Source: Phycisphaerae bacterium (GTDB taxonomy: Bacteria; Planctomycetota; Phycisphaerae; UBA1845; UTPLA1). From it: a stretch of 30,427 bases of DNA. Location of the stretch: contig JAJDEC010000166.1 in NCBI GenBank assembly GCA_029259995.1, forward strand, positions 1 through 30,427, in the 5' to 3' direction. Of this stretch, positions 23,493 through 30,427 are shown in pieces (positions within the stretch are counted from its first letter, which is position 1; each line of letters begins with the position of its first letter). The notes under the pieces were generated by a model. That model was not told the origin of the DNA. It worked only from the letters and a program-made list of their open reading frames with translations, and did not search any database. The translations under genes were made by a program, and so were the position numbers.

Positions 23493-24524
23493 ATGAAGAA
23501 TATCCACGATGTCCTGGAACTTGCCCGACAGCGGCGCGCCGCGGACGTGCACATCATTGCCGGGGCGCCGGTGCTCTTCCGCATCGAACGGGAACTGGTG
23601 CCGGTCACAAAGGAGAAGTTGAGCCGCGAGTTGTCGCGGGAGATTGCGTATTCGCTGCTGGCGCCCGAACAAGTGACGCGATTCGAGACCGATCTCGACT
23701 TCGACTTCATGTACGCGGACAAGGATCGGAATCGGCATCGCGTGAATATCTGTTTCAACGACGGGGCTGTCGGGGCCGTGATCCGGCTCCTGCCGAGCGA
23801 GCCGATGGCGCTCGAAACGCTGCAACTGCCGCCGATCGTTCATCAATTGACGCAGGCGCGGAAAGGTCTGATTCTCCTGACGGGAAGCACGAGTCAGGGA
23901 AAGACAACGACGATGAATGCGATGATCGATTCGATCAATCGCAACGCGCGGAAACACGTCGTCACGATTGAAGATCCGATTGAGTATGTTCACGAGAACA
24001 AGAATTCGATTGTTCGCCAGCGAGAAGTGGGGAAGGACACGTCGGGTTTCAGCCGCGGCCTGCGTGCGGCGTTGCGACAGGATCCCGATGTGATATCCGT
24101 CGGCGAAATGCGGGATTACGACACGATCAAGACGGCACTCACGGCGGCAGAGACGGGCGTACTCGTGATGTCGACGCTTCATATCATATCGATAGACAAG
24201 ATCATTGAACGATTGCTCTCCTATGCGCCGGATGGTTCGGACGGACACATCCGCACGCTTCTGGCGGAGTCGCTGCTGGGCGTGATACATCAGGAGCTGC
24301 TGCCGACGCTGACGGGCGGCAAGCGGATCGCGACGGAGATTCTGGTCGCAAACGACGCCGTCCGAAACGTCATGCGGAATCGAAATACGTTTCATCTCCG
24401 CAATTCGATCACGACAGGACAGCGATGGGGCATGCGATCGATGAAGATGTCGCTCGATCAATTGAAGGATGAGGGCGTCATCTCGGACATCGTGTATCAG
24501 CAGGTAGCGGAGAATTATCGCTAG
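23493..24524 (+). CDS. Divergent PilT/type IV pilus retraction ATPase family protein
   Basis: This 343-residue secretion ATPase of the PilT/GspE superfamily has the normal length for PilT. The N-terminal PAS-like domain starts with a PilT-like ADVHIIAGAPVLFRI segment. Walker A is GSTSQGKTTT (131-140), where PilT proteins usually have GPTGSGKSTT. E160-D161 lies in the Asp box (TIEDPIEY), Walker B is DPDVISVGEMRD (197-208), and the His box is STLHIISIDKI (H230), where STLHTNSA is usual. The C-terminal ANDAVRNVMR and TGQRWGMRSM blocks match PilT. It would power retraction of a pilus-like fibre or a related machine at the inner membrane. No pilin, PilB or PilC gene lies nearby. The start has only a weak RBS. 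Confidence 0.88.
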   Translation: MKNIHDVLELARQRRAADVHIIAGAPVLFRIERELVPVTKEKLSRELSREIAYSLLAPEQVTRFETDLDFDFMYADKDRNRHRVNICFNDGAVGAVIRLLPSEPMALETLQLPPIVHQLTQARKGLILLTGSTSQGKTTTMNAMIDSINRNARKHVVTIEDPIEYVHENKNSIVRQREVGKDTSGFSRGLRAALRQDPDVISVGEMRDYDTIKTALTAAETGVLVMSTLHIISIDKIIERLLSYAPDGSDGHIRTLLAESLLGVIHQELLPTLTGGKRIATEILVANDAVRNVMRNRNTFHLRNSITTGQRWGMRSMKMSLDQLKDEGVISDIVYQQVAENYR

Positions 24525-24597
24525 GGGCCGCGTGGCATCGCGAGCCCACTACGCAGCGGCTGGTCCTCCTCTTGTTGCGTTCTTCGATCTCCCGGCA

Positions 24598-25395
24598 CTA
24601 TTCGATGTCGCGCTTTTTTCGACCCACGATAGCCACATAATGGATGGGTTCCCGATCCGTCGCGAGACGATGCTGGTAGCGCTGTCGAATGCGAACGTCG
24701 AGGGCGCCGTCGACAGTCATCTCCCGAATCAGCGCGGAGAATCCGGAAACATCCTGGCGATTGAGGAAATCCTCTTTGACGTTGAACGCAATCCAGCCGT
24801 CGGGCTGGACGAGGTTAAACGCATTCGTGAAAACTTCGGTCGGGATGTCGCCGAAGCCAAGGGCGGCGACGCACGTCATGCAGTTGAACTCATACGAATT
24901 GAGTACGGCCGAGTTCTTCTCGCCGAGATTCGTCATGTCGACGACGTGGTAGTTGTTGTAAGCGTCCGGGCGATCGCGCCGCGTTGCCTCCGCGGCCTCT
25001 TTGACAATGTCGACGCCAATGACGAGATCGGCATTCCGTTTGGCGATGAGCTCGCCGACCATTCCGTTGCCGGCACCCAAATCGAGTACGCGAAGATCGG
25101 CGGGCGACTCGCCATCCTCTTTCATGGCCTTGGCAAGCAGATCGATGACGACTTCGGGTGAATTGCAACGAAGGATGTCGTAGATGACTTTTTCGTAAAG
25201 GCCGGGAATAGAAAACAGCTGTGCATAGTCGTGAAACCGAATGCGTCGCCATTCGCGACCAACGCGGACGACACACCATTCCGCGTCCTGCGTCAATGAG
25301 GAACCCGGCTCCGGCAAGGCGATTTCCAGGTTCGTCGTCGGCTGTGTCCGCTTTGGTTCGGCTTGAAGGCCGGCGGGCGCGAGTTGGGGCGTCAT
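24598..25395 (-). CDS. Class I SAM-dependent methyltransferase
   Basis: This enzyme has 265 residues from ATG 25395, which has GGAG 9 nt upstream. A longer reading to 25476 is not supported. After a polar N-terminus of about 35 residues comes a helical part (HDYAQLFSIPGLYEKVIYDI). The SAM-binding Rossmann fold follows: motif I LDLGAGNGMVGE (104-115), motif II acidic GVDI (127-130), motif III VVDMTNLG (151-158), and a later DGWIAFNV strand (199-206). The last strand is HYVAIVGR near the C-terminus. The acceptor substrate cannot be inferred; small molecules or lipids are typical for this type. It is convergent with the PilT-like gene, with 73 nt between their ends, and stands alone. Confidence 0.85.
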   Translation of the reverse strand: MTPQLAPAGLQAEPKRTQPTTNLEIALPEPGSSLTQDAEWCVVRVGREWRRIRFHDYAQLFSIPGLYEKVIYDILRCNSPEVVIDLLAKAMKEDGESPADLRVLDLGAGNGMVGELIAKRNADLVIGVDIVKEAAEATRRDRPDAYNNYHVVDMTNLGEKNSAVLNSYEFNCMTCVAALGFGDIPTEVFTNAFNLVQPDGWIAFNVKEDFLNRQDVSGFSALIREMTVDGALDVRIRQRYQHRLATDREPIHYVAIVGRKKRDIE

Positions 25396-25839
25396 GTGCG
25401 TTTCTCCGATCTTGGGGTGATTGCGTTCGAGTTCGTCTCTCCGGCGTAACAGATCGAGCTCGGCGCGCACCAGCACGCTTGCTGGGGTCTCGGCGGCAAG
25501 AAATGCGTCGGGTTTGATCGACCTTGCTCGAATGGCTTGCGTCGTGAACGCATCAGGCCAGATCCGGCATCATGACAGCATTTTGAGATTTAGCAACATT
25601 TCTTGCGAGGACATCGCTCAGTGTGAACAGTGTCCTTTTTGCATACCGTGCCATGGACCGCATAATCGCGCAGTTTGGCGGGAGATGATCTCGCTGTCGA
25701 CTACATGAAACGGCATATTATGCAATTCAAAATTTGTGAGCAAAAAGGGACGTGGCGGTGTCGAATCGCGACGCCGGTCGCCGATGCGGCGACATGCTGA
25801 GTCTCTCTGCGAGCCAATCGTGTTTGTCGTGCACTGGCG
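25396..25839. other. 444-bp intergenic region
   Basis: No gene is supported. It should contain the promoter of the leftward methyltransferase and the terminator of the leftward interrupted gene. GTCGCC (about 25778-25783) and GGCGAC form a short hairpin. The stretch 25580-25740 is AT-richer than its surroundings and reads as noncoding. Confidence 0.4.
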
Positions 25840-26367
25840 CTACGGCAGGAAAATGGCGGACGGGTCGAATGGGCAGAGCGACCGGGTTACGACGCGGTTG
25901 TTGCATTCGATGCTTGCGATCTTGTAGGTCGTGATGCCGCATGGGACATCGACGGTGTCAGTGGTCTCAAGGATGCTGACGAGTTGCTGCGTCGTCGTAT
26001 CAAACAACATCGTCGGGCCGCCGAAGCCGCCATTGAATGAGATTTAGCGGTGTTGGCCGGAATTGCAGAACCCGGTCTGCCAGACGTCGGCGGAGAAGTT
26101 CCGGCAAAGCTCGGCCGAGTTCAGCGCGTCGCATTCTGCTATCGCAAGGGCTTGAGCGTAGGTCGGCAGTTTCGCGGGATCGCTGGTCAAACGTTGCAGG
26201 CACGGGTCGTCCGGATCCTGGTCGTAGGCGGGCTCCGCGGTGGACGGGGCCGTCGTCGATTCGCAAAGGGCAATTCTGAGTGGGAGGAATGTGTCACAGG
26301 CGAAAAGGGGCGGAATGACGAGGATCAGCGCACGGCGCCCTGTTCGCAGTCGCCGATCTGACTGCAT
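25840..26367 (-). pseudogene. Small exported Cys-rich protein gene interrupted by an in-frame stop
   Basis: ATG 26367 has GGAG 8 nt upstream. The frame encodes 107 residues to TAA at 26044-26046 (reading leftward), then continues in the same frame for 67 more residues to TAG 25840-25842. The N-terminus has basic residues, a hydrophobic core and a possible lipidation Cys (PLFAC). The text before the stop (GFCNSGQHR) and after it (ISFNGGFGGPTMLFD, then QQLVSILETTDT and later Cys residues) reads as one domain. It resembles small exported Cys-containing proteins with a HYIS-type junction, so the stop probably replaced a Tyr codon. A true mutation, a sequencing error or stop readthrough are all possible. 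The function is unknown. Confidence 0.65.
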
Positions 26368-26918
26368 GATATTCTCCAGTCGCCTGTTTTTCGTGACATG
26401 CACGAGAGGCCGCGAGGACGTAGTCGAGTCCACAGCGTTGATTTGGGCGGATCAAGTTATGGTGAGCGCGGGCGTTCCTTCAGTGCGCGACTGTTCGAAG
26501 GATTGCCGGCATGGTTCGGAGCTTTGGGATCTCGGAGATCTGGCAGCCCTTGGAAAAAGTCATTCGGTCCATCGACGGCCACTTCACGGCAGCGCCTCGT
26601 ACATGAAACTCAGCGAATCTTCAGAATACGCCTCGGTTTCGCTCCCTCGATCTGACGCGAAATGTCTCGCCGCTGGCCTCGAAGCACTTTCACCACGGGC
26701 TGCCAGTCGTTGCTGATGTGTCCGGCAGAGGAAACACAGACGGCGGCGATATCGGCGTTATCGGTCACGACAATTCGTTCACAAGTTTACCGATTGAGTA
26801 ATCATACACCTACTGCGATTCGACGATTGGTAGGTAGGAGTACGGTAGGTCGATACGCAACGCCTTCGTCGGGGAAGGTCGCGTGTTCTTACAATCCGCT
26901 GAACATCCGAGGTGAGAC
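26368..26918. other. 551-bp divergent intergenic region
   Basis: No convincing gene is found. ATG 26511 has AAGGA 8 nt upstream but encodes only 31 residues and is not supported further. The right end has repeated GGTAGG motifs at 26830-26855, with ACCTAC/GTAGGT complementarity, just upstream of the PilZ-receiver gene. The promoters of both divergent genes must lie here, but none stands out. Confidence 0.4.
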
Positions 26919-27998
26919 GTGAACAAGTCGGGCCCCTTGATTCGCACGATTCGTCTGGACGACTCGAGTATCCAGAAGATCCTGGAACAGCTCGACAAAG
27001 CTGACTACGCTGCGGCGGACGAATCCGTCGAGTCTGGGTGTTTTCCATATCGCGATAGTAACTGCGTCATGCATTTGGCGTCGCCTTCGGGTGGATCGCC
27101 GACGTCCTATCACGTGCCGACGAGACACATCAGCAATACGGGAATGAGCTTTCTTTATGGGTCGTTTCTCTACGCCGGCGCATGTTGCGTAATGCGATTA
27201 ACGACGATCTATAAGACGACTCGGGATGTGCCCGCTCAGATATTGCGATGCGAGTACGTATCGACGGGCGTGCATGAAGTCGTTGTCCAGTTCCTGAAGC
27301 CCATCGAAGTCAGTCAATACTGCCTCGACGCGGCCGGCTGCCGTGTCTTGATTGCGGACGACAACGACTCAATCATTCGATTCACGGATTCGATTCTGAC
27401 AAAGCTCAACGTTCAATGTGAGTCCGTCAAGGACGGTCAAGGGGCCGTCGATCGTGCGCTCACGAACACATACGATCTTATTCTGTTGGACATCGAAATG
27501 CCGGTCCTGGACGGATATCAGGCCGTTGGGAAGCTCCGCGAAGCGGGTTACCTTGGAAGCATCGTGGCCGTGACCGGCAAGACGGAGCCGGACGACGAGC
27601 AACGATGTCTGGACGCGGGGTTCAGCAGTTATCTTCCGAAGCCGCTTGATCGAGATCGACTCGCCTCGCTGATCCAGTCGGCGCGACATGAGCCGCTTCT
27701 CAGTTCATTCATTGGTGATAAATCGATGCGGCCGCTTATCGATGACTTCGTTGCGGAACTTCCCGGGCGCATTCGAAGACTCGAAACGGCGTTTGTCAGA
27801 TCGGAAATCGACGTCTTGCAGAAGGCGTGTCGGGACTTGAAATCCGACGCCGGAAGTTTCGGATTCGGACCCATCTCGACGGTTTCCGCCGAAGTCGAAA
27901 CAGGTCTTCTCAAGCAATTGCCCATGGATGAGTTGAAGAAACCTGTCACGATGCTGGTGGGGCTTTGTTGTCGCGCTCAGGTTCAACCTTCTGCGTGA
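26919..27998 (+). CDS. PilZ-like / receiver / degenerate Hpt signalling protein
   Basis: This protein has 359 residues from GTG 26919 with GAGGTGA just upstream. Residues 40-135 resemble a PilZ domain: TRHISNTGMSFLYG (68-81) matches the (D/N)xSxxG motif apart from His at the first position, and the usual RxxxR is not clear, so c-di-GMP binding is doubtful. A receiver domain (141-250) has D147-D148, phosphoacceptor D191 (ILLDIEMPVLDG), T219 and K241 (LPKPLD). Residues 270-355 resemble an Hpt helical domain. However, in RDLKSDAGSFGF the phosphoacceptor His of the HxLKG motif is Arg (R305), so it cannot relay phosphate in the usual way. It is convergent with the ethylene-receptor-like kinase, 16 nt away, and could be its partner (inference). 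Confidence 0.85.
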   Translation: MNKSGPLIRTIRLDDSSIQKILEQLDKADYAAADESVESGCFPYRDSNCVMHLASPSGGSPTSYHVPTRHISNTGMSFLYGSFLYAGACCVMRLTTIYKTTRDVPAQILRCEYVSTGVHEVVVQFLKPIEVSQYCLDAAGCRVLIADDNDSIIRFTDSILTKLNVQCESVKDGQGAVDRALTNTYDLILLDIEMPVLDGYQAVGKLREAGYLGSIVAVTGKTEPDDEQRCLDAGFSSYLPKPLDRDRLASLIQSARHEPLLSSFIGDKSMRPLIDDFVAELPGRIRRLETAFVRSEIDVLQKACRDLKSDAGSFGFGPISTVSAEVETGLLKQLPMDELKKPVTMLVGLCCRAQVQPSA

Positions 27999-28017
27999 TG
28001 CCGCAACGTTGGCATCA
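27996..28017. terminator. Palindromic hairpin formed by two convergent stop codons
   Basis: TGATGCC (27996-28002), an 8-nt loop GCAACGTT, then GGCATCA (28011-28017). The left TGA is the stop of the PilZ-receiver gene and the right TCA is the complement of the kinase TGA. The same 7-bp stem can form in both transcripts. No T-run follows, so termination would need help. Confidence 0.5.
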
Positions 28018-29796
28018 TTCGACGGAATTCGATTCGTCGTCGGCCCGCGTAGTCTTATCCGCCAACGTAAACTTGAACGTGGAACCGATATCGGGCGCGG
28101 GTTCAAACCAGATCCTGCCGTCGTGGCGTTCGACGATTTTTCGACAGATGGCCAGTCCAATGCCGGATCCCTCGTACTCGTTTCGACCGTGAAGTCGCTT
28201 GAACGGTTCGAAGATGCGATCGGCAAATTTCGGCTCGACGCCGATTCCGTTGTCCTGCACGCATACCAGCGTATTGCCGGGTTCGTGCGTGGCCGTGATC
28301 CGGATCATCGGCGGGCGATCCGGTGACCGATACTTGATTGCGTTCCCGATCAGATTCTGAAAAAGCTGCGTGATGAGTGTCGCATCTGCATGGACGGACG
28401 GAAGGTTGTCGTACTTGACGTCGGCGTCGGATTGTTCAATGCGAATGTGCAGTTCCGACATGGCGGACTCGATGCACTGATTGAGACTGACGGGGGCTCG
28501 TTTGAGGTCGGATCGACCGCTGCGGGAAAAGAGCAGCAGGTCCTGGACGAGCGTTCGCATGCGCAGGGCGGCGTCGGTGATAAAGCCCAGATCCTGTTTC
28601 GCAGTGTCTGGAAGGGCGTCGCCCGCGTCCTGAACGAGGAGTTCGCTGAATGAAATCATTTTTCTCAGCGGCTCCTGAAGATCGTGGCTGGCGAAGGACG
28701 TGAATTGATCGAGCTCCTCATTTCTCCGCTCGAGTGCGGCTGCGTGTTTTCGCAATTCCTGTTCGCTGCGTTTTCGTTCCGTGATGTCGATGACGGCAGC
28801 GAGGACGTTTGGCGTATTTACCGCGTTGCTGGGGAGGGGATTGAGGCCGATCTCGATCGGGAACTCGGAGCCGTCGCGGCGGCGGCCGAAGAAGTCGCGC
28901 CCGGCGCCGATGTATTGGGGCGTCGGGTCTATGAAGAAGCGTTCGACTTTCTCGGGATGATCGGGTCGAAATCGTTCGGGGACGAGTTTCTCGATCGGTT
29001 CGCCGAGGAGTTCATCGCTGGGATAACCGAACAGTTCGCTCATGTGGCGATTGATCAATTGGATTCGGCGTCGGTTGTCGATCATGACCATCGCGTTGGG
29101 CATCCATTCGATGACCATTCGCAGTTGATTTTCTGCCTGGCGCCGCGCCTCAATTTCGGATTGCAGGTTCTTGTTGAGGCCGGCCAATCCCGGCAGCGCA
29201 AGGGCCTTAGGGAGTGTCGGAATCAAGGCGAACACGGTCGCCCACGATGCGAGCGCGGTGACAACCTTGACGGCGGCAGAAAGGCGATACCAGGGCTGCC
29301 AGAATATCGAAGCCTCGATGAGATGAATCGTGCCGCAGGTGAGGATGAACGCAGCGAATAGCCAGAAGATTCGAGGGAATGGCAGATTGGGGCGCTTGCG
29401 GATGAACAGGATGAGGATGACGGGAATCGTGAAGTACGCCAGGAAAATGGCGAGATCGGCGATGATGTGCGTCCAACCGTGCGGGAAAGACCAGGTGCCG
29501 CAATTCCAGCGCGGGGGAAAATCCGTTGTGTCGATCAGCCGGCTGAACCAGGACAAATTGGCGGATGCAATTGCCGAGTGCGATTGTTGTTTCGATTCGG
29601 GAATGATGCAGCACTTGGGCGTCTTCGTCGTTGACAGCGGTGTATCTGGGGCGGTCTGCAATTCGGCGTCAACGGGCAGTTCCGCCGGCATGTTTGCAAG
29701 CGCGTCGGCGACGACGATTCCAGATCCAATGCCTGACAATAGGAGGGGAATGATGAATGCGGCACGGCATCGGATTCGAGACATCGGTTTAAACAT
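28015..29796 (-). CDS. Ethylene-receptor-like membrane sensor histidine kinase
   Basis: This 593-residue kinase has a hydrophobic N-terminal stretch (about 11-30), possibly a signal anchor, then a polar region. Three membrane helices follow (about 108-131, 142-164, 172-193) that match the ETR1 ethylene-binding domain. The copper ligands C154 and H158 (CGTIH) are present, as are D114, Y121, I124, P125, F147 and I151, all at the ETR1 spacing. A PAS domain (about 225-340) follows. HisKA of the phytochrome-like type carries H371 (FASHDLQEPLRKM), and the ATPase domain has N485 (LIGNAIKYR), DNGIG (515-519), FEPFKRL and GSGIGLAI. It has no receiver domain, so it needs a partner; the convergent receiver protein is a candidate. 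Ethylene or copper sensing is inferred from conserved residues. The start has a weak RBS. Confidence 0.92.
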   Translation of the reverse strand: MFKPMSRIRCRAAFIIPLLLSGIGSGIVVADALANMPAELPVDAELQTAPDTPLSTTKTPKCCIIPESKQQSHSAIASANLSWFSRLIDTTDFPPRWNCGTWSFPHGWTHIIADLAIFLAYFTIPVILILFIRKRPNLPFPRIFWLFAAFILTCGTIHLIEASIFWQPWYRLSAAVKVVTALASWATVFALIPTLPKALALPGLAGLNKNLQSEIEARRQAENQLRMVIEWMPNAMVMIDNRRRIQLINRHMSELFGYPSDELLGEPIEKLVPERFRPDHPEKVERFFIDPTPQYIGAGRDFFGRRRDGSEFPIEIGLNPLPSNAVNTPNVLAAVIDITERKRSEQELRKHAAALERRNEELDQFTSFASHDLQEPLRKMISFSELLVQDAGDALPDTAKQDLGFITDAALRMRTLVQDLLLFSRSGRSDLKRAPVSLNQCIESAMSELHIRIEQSDADVKYDNLPSVHADATLITQLFQNLIGNAIKYRSPDRPPMIRITATHEPGNTLVCVQDNGIGVEPKFADRIFEPFKRLHGRNEYEGSGIGLAICRKIVERHDGRIWFEPAPDIGSTFKFTLADKTTRADDESNSVE

Positions 29797-30427
29797 ATTG
29801 GCGGTAACTCTAGCGGTAAAGTCGGCGAGTGGAACGAAATTTGATCAGCCGTTGCATCGGAAATTCGCATCCATTGCATTGTTGTGCGTATTTATCGCAT
29901 TGCGTCATGCGAACATATGCGATCAATTCGCCGACTGATGCGTCGGATGAGGAAACAGGGACTCGTTGACACTTGTCTTGTCGATCACCAGACGTTCTGC
30001 AGGGGTTTCGCGGAATACCCACAGGTAAGGGATAGGTCTGTGTGAACTTCGAAACGTCAGCTGCCACGAATTTCGTAATGCCCATTCAGGGCTTGAATCT
30101 CTGGTTGAATTATTACACTGGTGTTGCCCTTGCCTCGGGCTTTCCTGTGGCATGGTTTCAGCGTGCGGGCGAATCCGAATAATCCGACAATTGAAAGACA
30201 CTCGGCCATATCGCGTGCCGGCGAGTCACGGTCACGTGACGTTTGTCAGCTGCCAGGATGCGAATCGTTGAACATCGTCTTGGGTGACCCACACCAGGCC
30301 GTCTACGTTTGCCCTGAGACAGTTGGCGCGATTTTTCCGTGCGCGCACCAGCACCACTGGACTTGCATTCGTCCAGGGGTTGATTCTGATTCAAGAATTG
30401 GTTAAGTTGAATGATCAACTAAGCGAG
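29797..30427. other. 631-bp region at the right edge without a supported gene
   Basis: Open frames on both strands are short, lack RBS sites and give products I cannot place. GTCAGCTGCCA occurs twice in direct orientation (about 30053 and 30246), and GTCACGTGAC at 30231-30240 is a 10-bp palindrome. The kinase promoter should be near the left end, but no clear -35/-10 pair is seen. The region may be the upstream flank of a gene beyond the window. Confidence 0.4.

Noticed and set aside
26511..26606. 31-codon ORF with AAGGA upstream
   Set aside because: Very short, no recognisable features, and the rest of the frame after the stop does not give a convincing protein.
30231..30240. Palindrome GTCACGTGAC
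   Set aside because: It is an isolated 10-bp palindrome with no promoter or gene context in the window; chance cannot be excluded.

Overview
The window looks like a chromosomal segment of a planctomycete-like bacterium (possibly Phycisphaerae or a relative). This is inferred from the moderately high G+C, the mix of ATG/GTG/TTG starts with Shine-Dalgarno sites, a secreted calcium-loop/dockerin protein, a large exported HEAT-repeat protein, membrane-anchored TPR proteins and metal-ABC permeases fused to DtxR-like domains. No 16S or other marker is present, so the assignment is tentative. I found no tRNA, rRNA, CRISPR array, prophage or insertion sequence.

Region 1 (1-8.9 kb). The window opens with the 3' end of cydB (bd-type quinol oxidase), convergent with an HAS-like family 2 glycosyltransferase. 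Next comes a minus-strand Mn/Zn-type ABC operon: lipoprotein binding protein, ATPase and two permeases, with translationally overlapping junctions. Both permeases carry a cytoplasmic C-terminal winged-helix/DtxR metal-sensing domain. A divergent mntR-type regulator lies beside a palindromic operator that sits between the -35 and -10 of the operon promoter. A possible 35-residue membrane protein and a 2-Cys peroxiredoxin with a strong terminator follow. Together these read as a manganese-homeostasis and peroxide-defence cluster.

Region 2 (9-16 kb). This holds a secreted six-repeat calcium-loop protein with a dockerin-like C-terminus, truB, a secreted Lys/Glu/Pro-rich protein and an exported HEAT-repeat protein. 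Between the HEAT gene and aroA, about 16088-16246, is a promoter-like element followed by a compact multi-helix sequence with a possible pseudoknot and a T-run. I interpret it as a standalone structured small RNA of no class I recognise, and it is the best candidate for something undescribed.

Region 3 (16.3-25.4 kb). This contains aroA (minus), a two-TM TPR protein, a NeuC-type UDP-GlcNAc 2-epimerase, a PAS hybrid histidine kinase, a small anchored protein, a divergent PilT-family ATPase and a SAM methyltransferase.

Region 4 (25.8-30.4 kb). A small exported Cys-rich protein gene is split by an in-frame TAA. A PilZ-like/receiver/degenerate-Hpt protein is convergent with a membrane histidine kinase whose N-terminus keeps all the key residues of the plant ETR1 ethylene-binding domain at identical spacing. 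The last 630 bp show no supportable gene.
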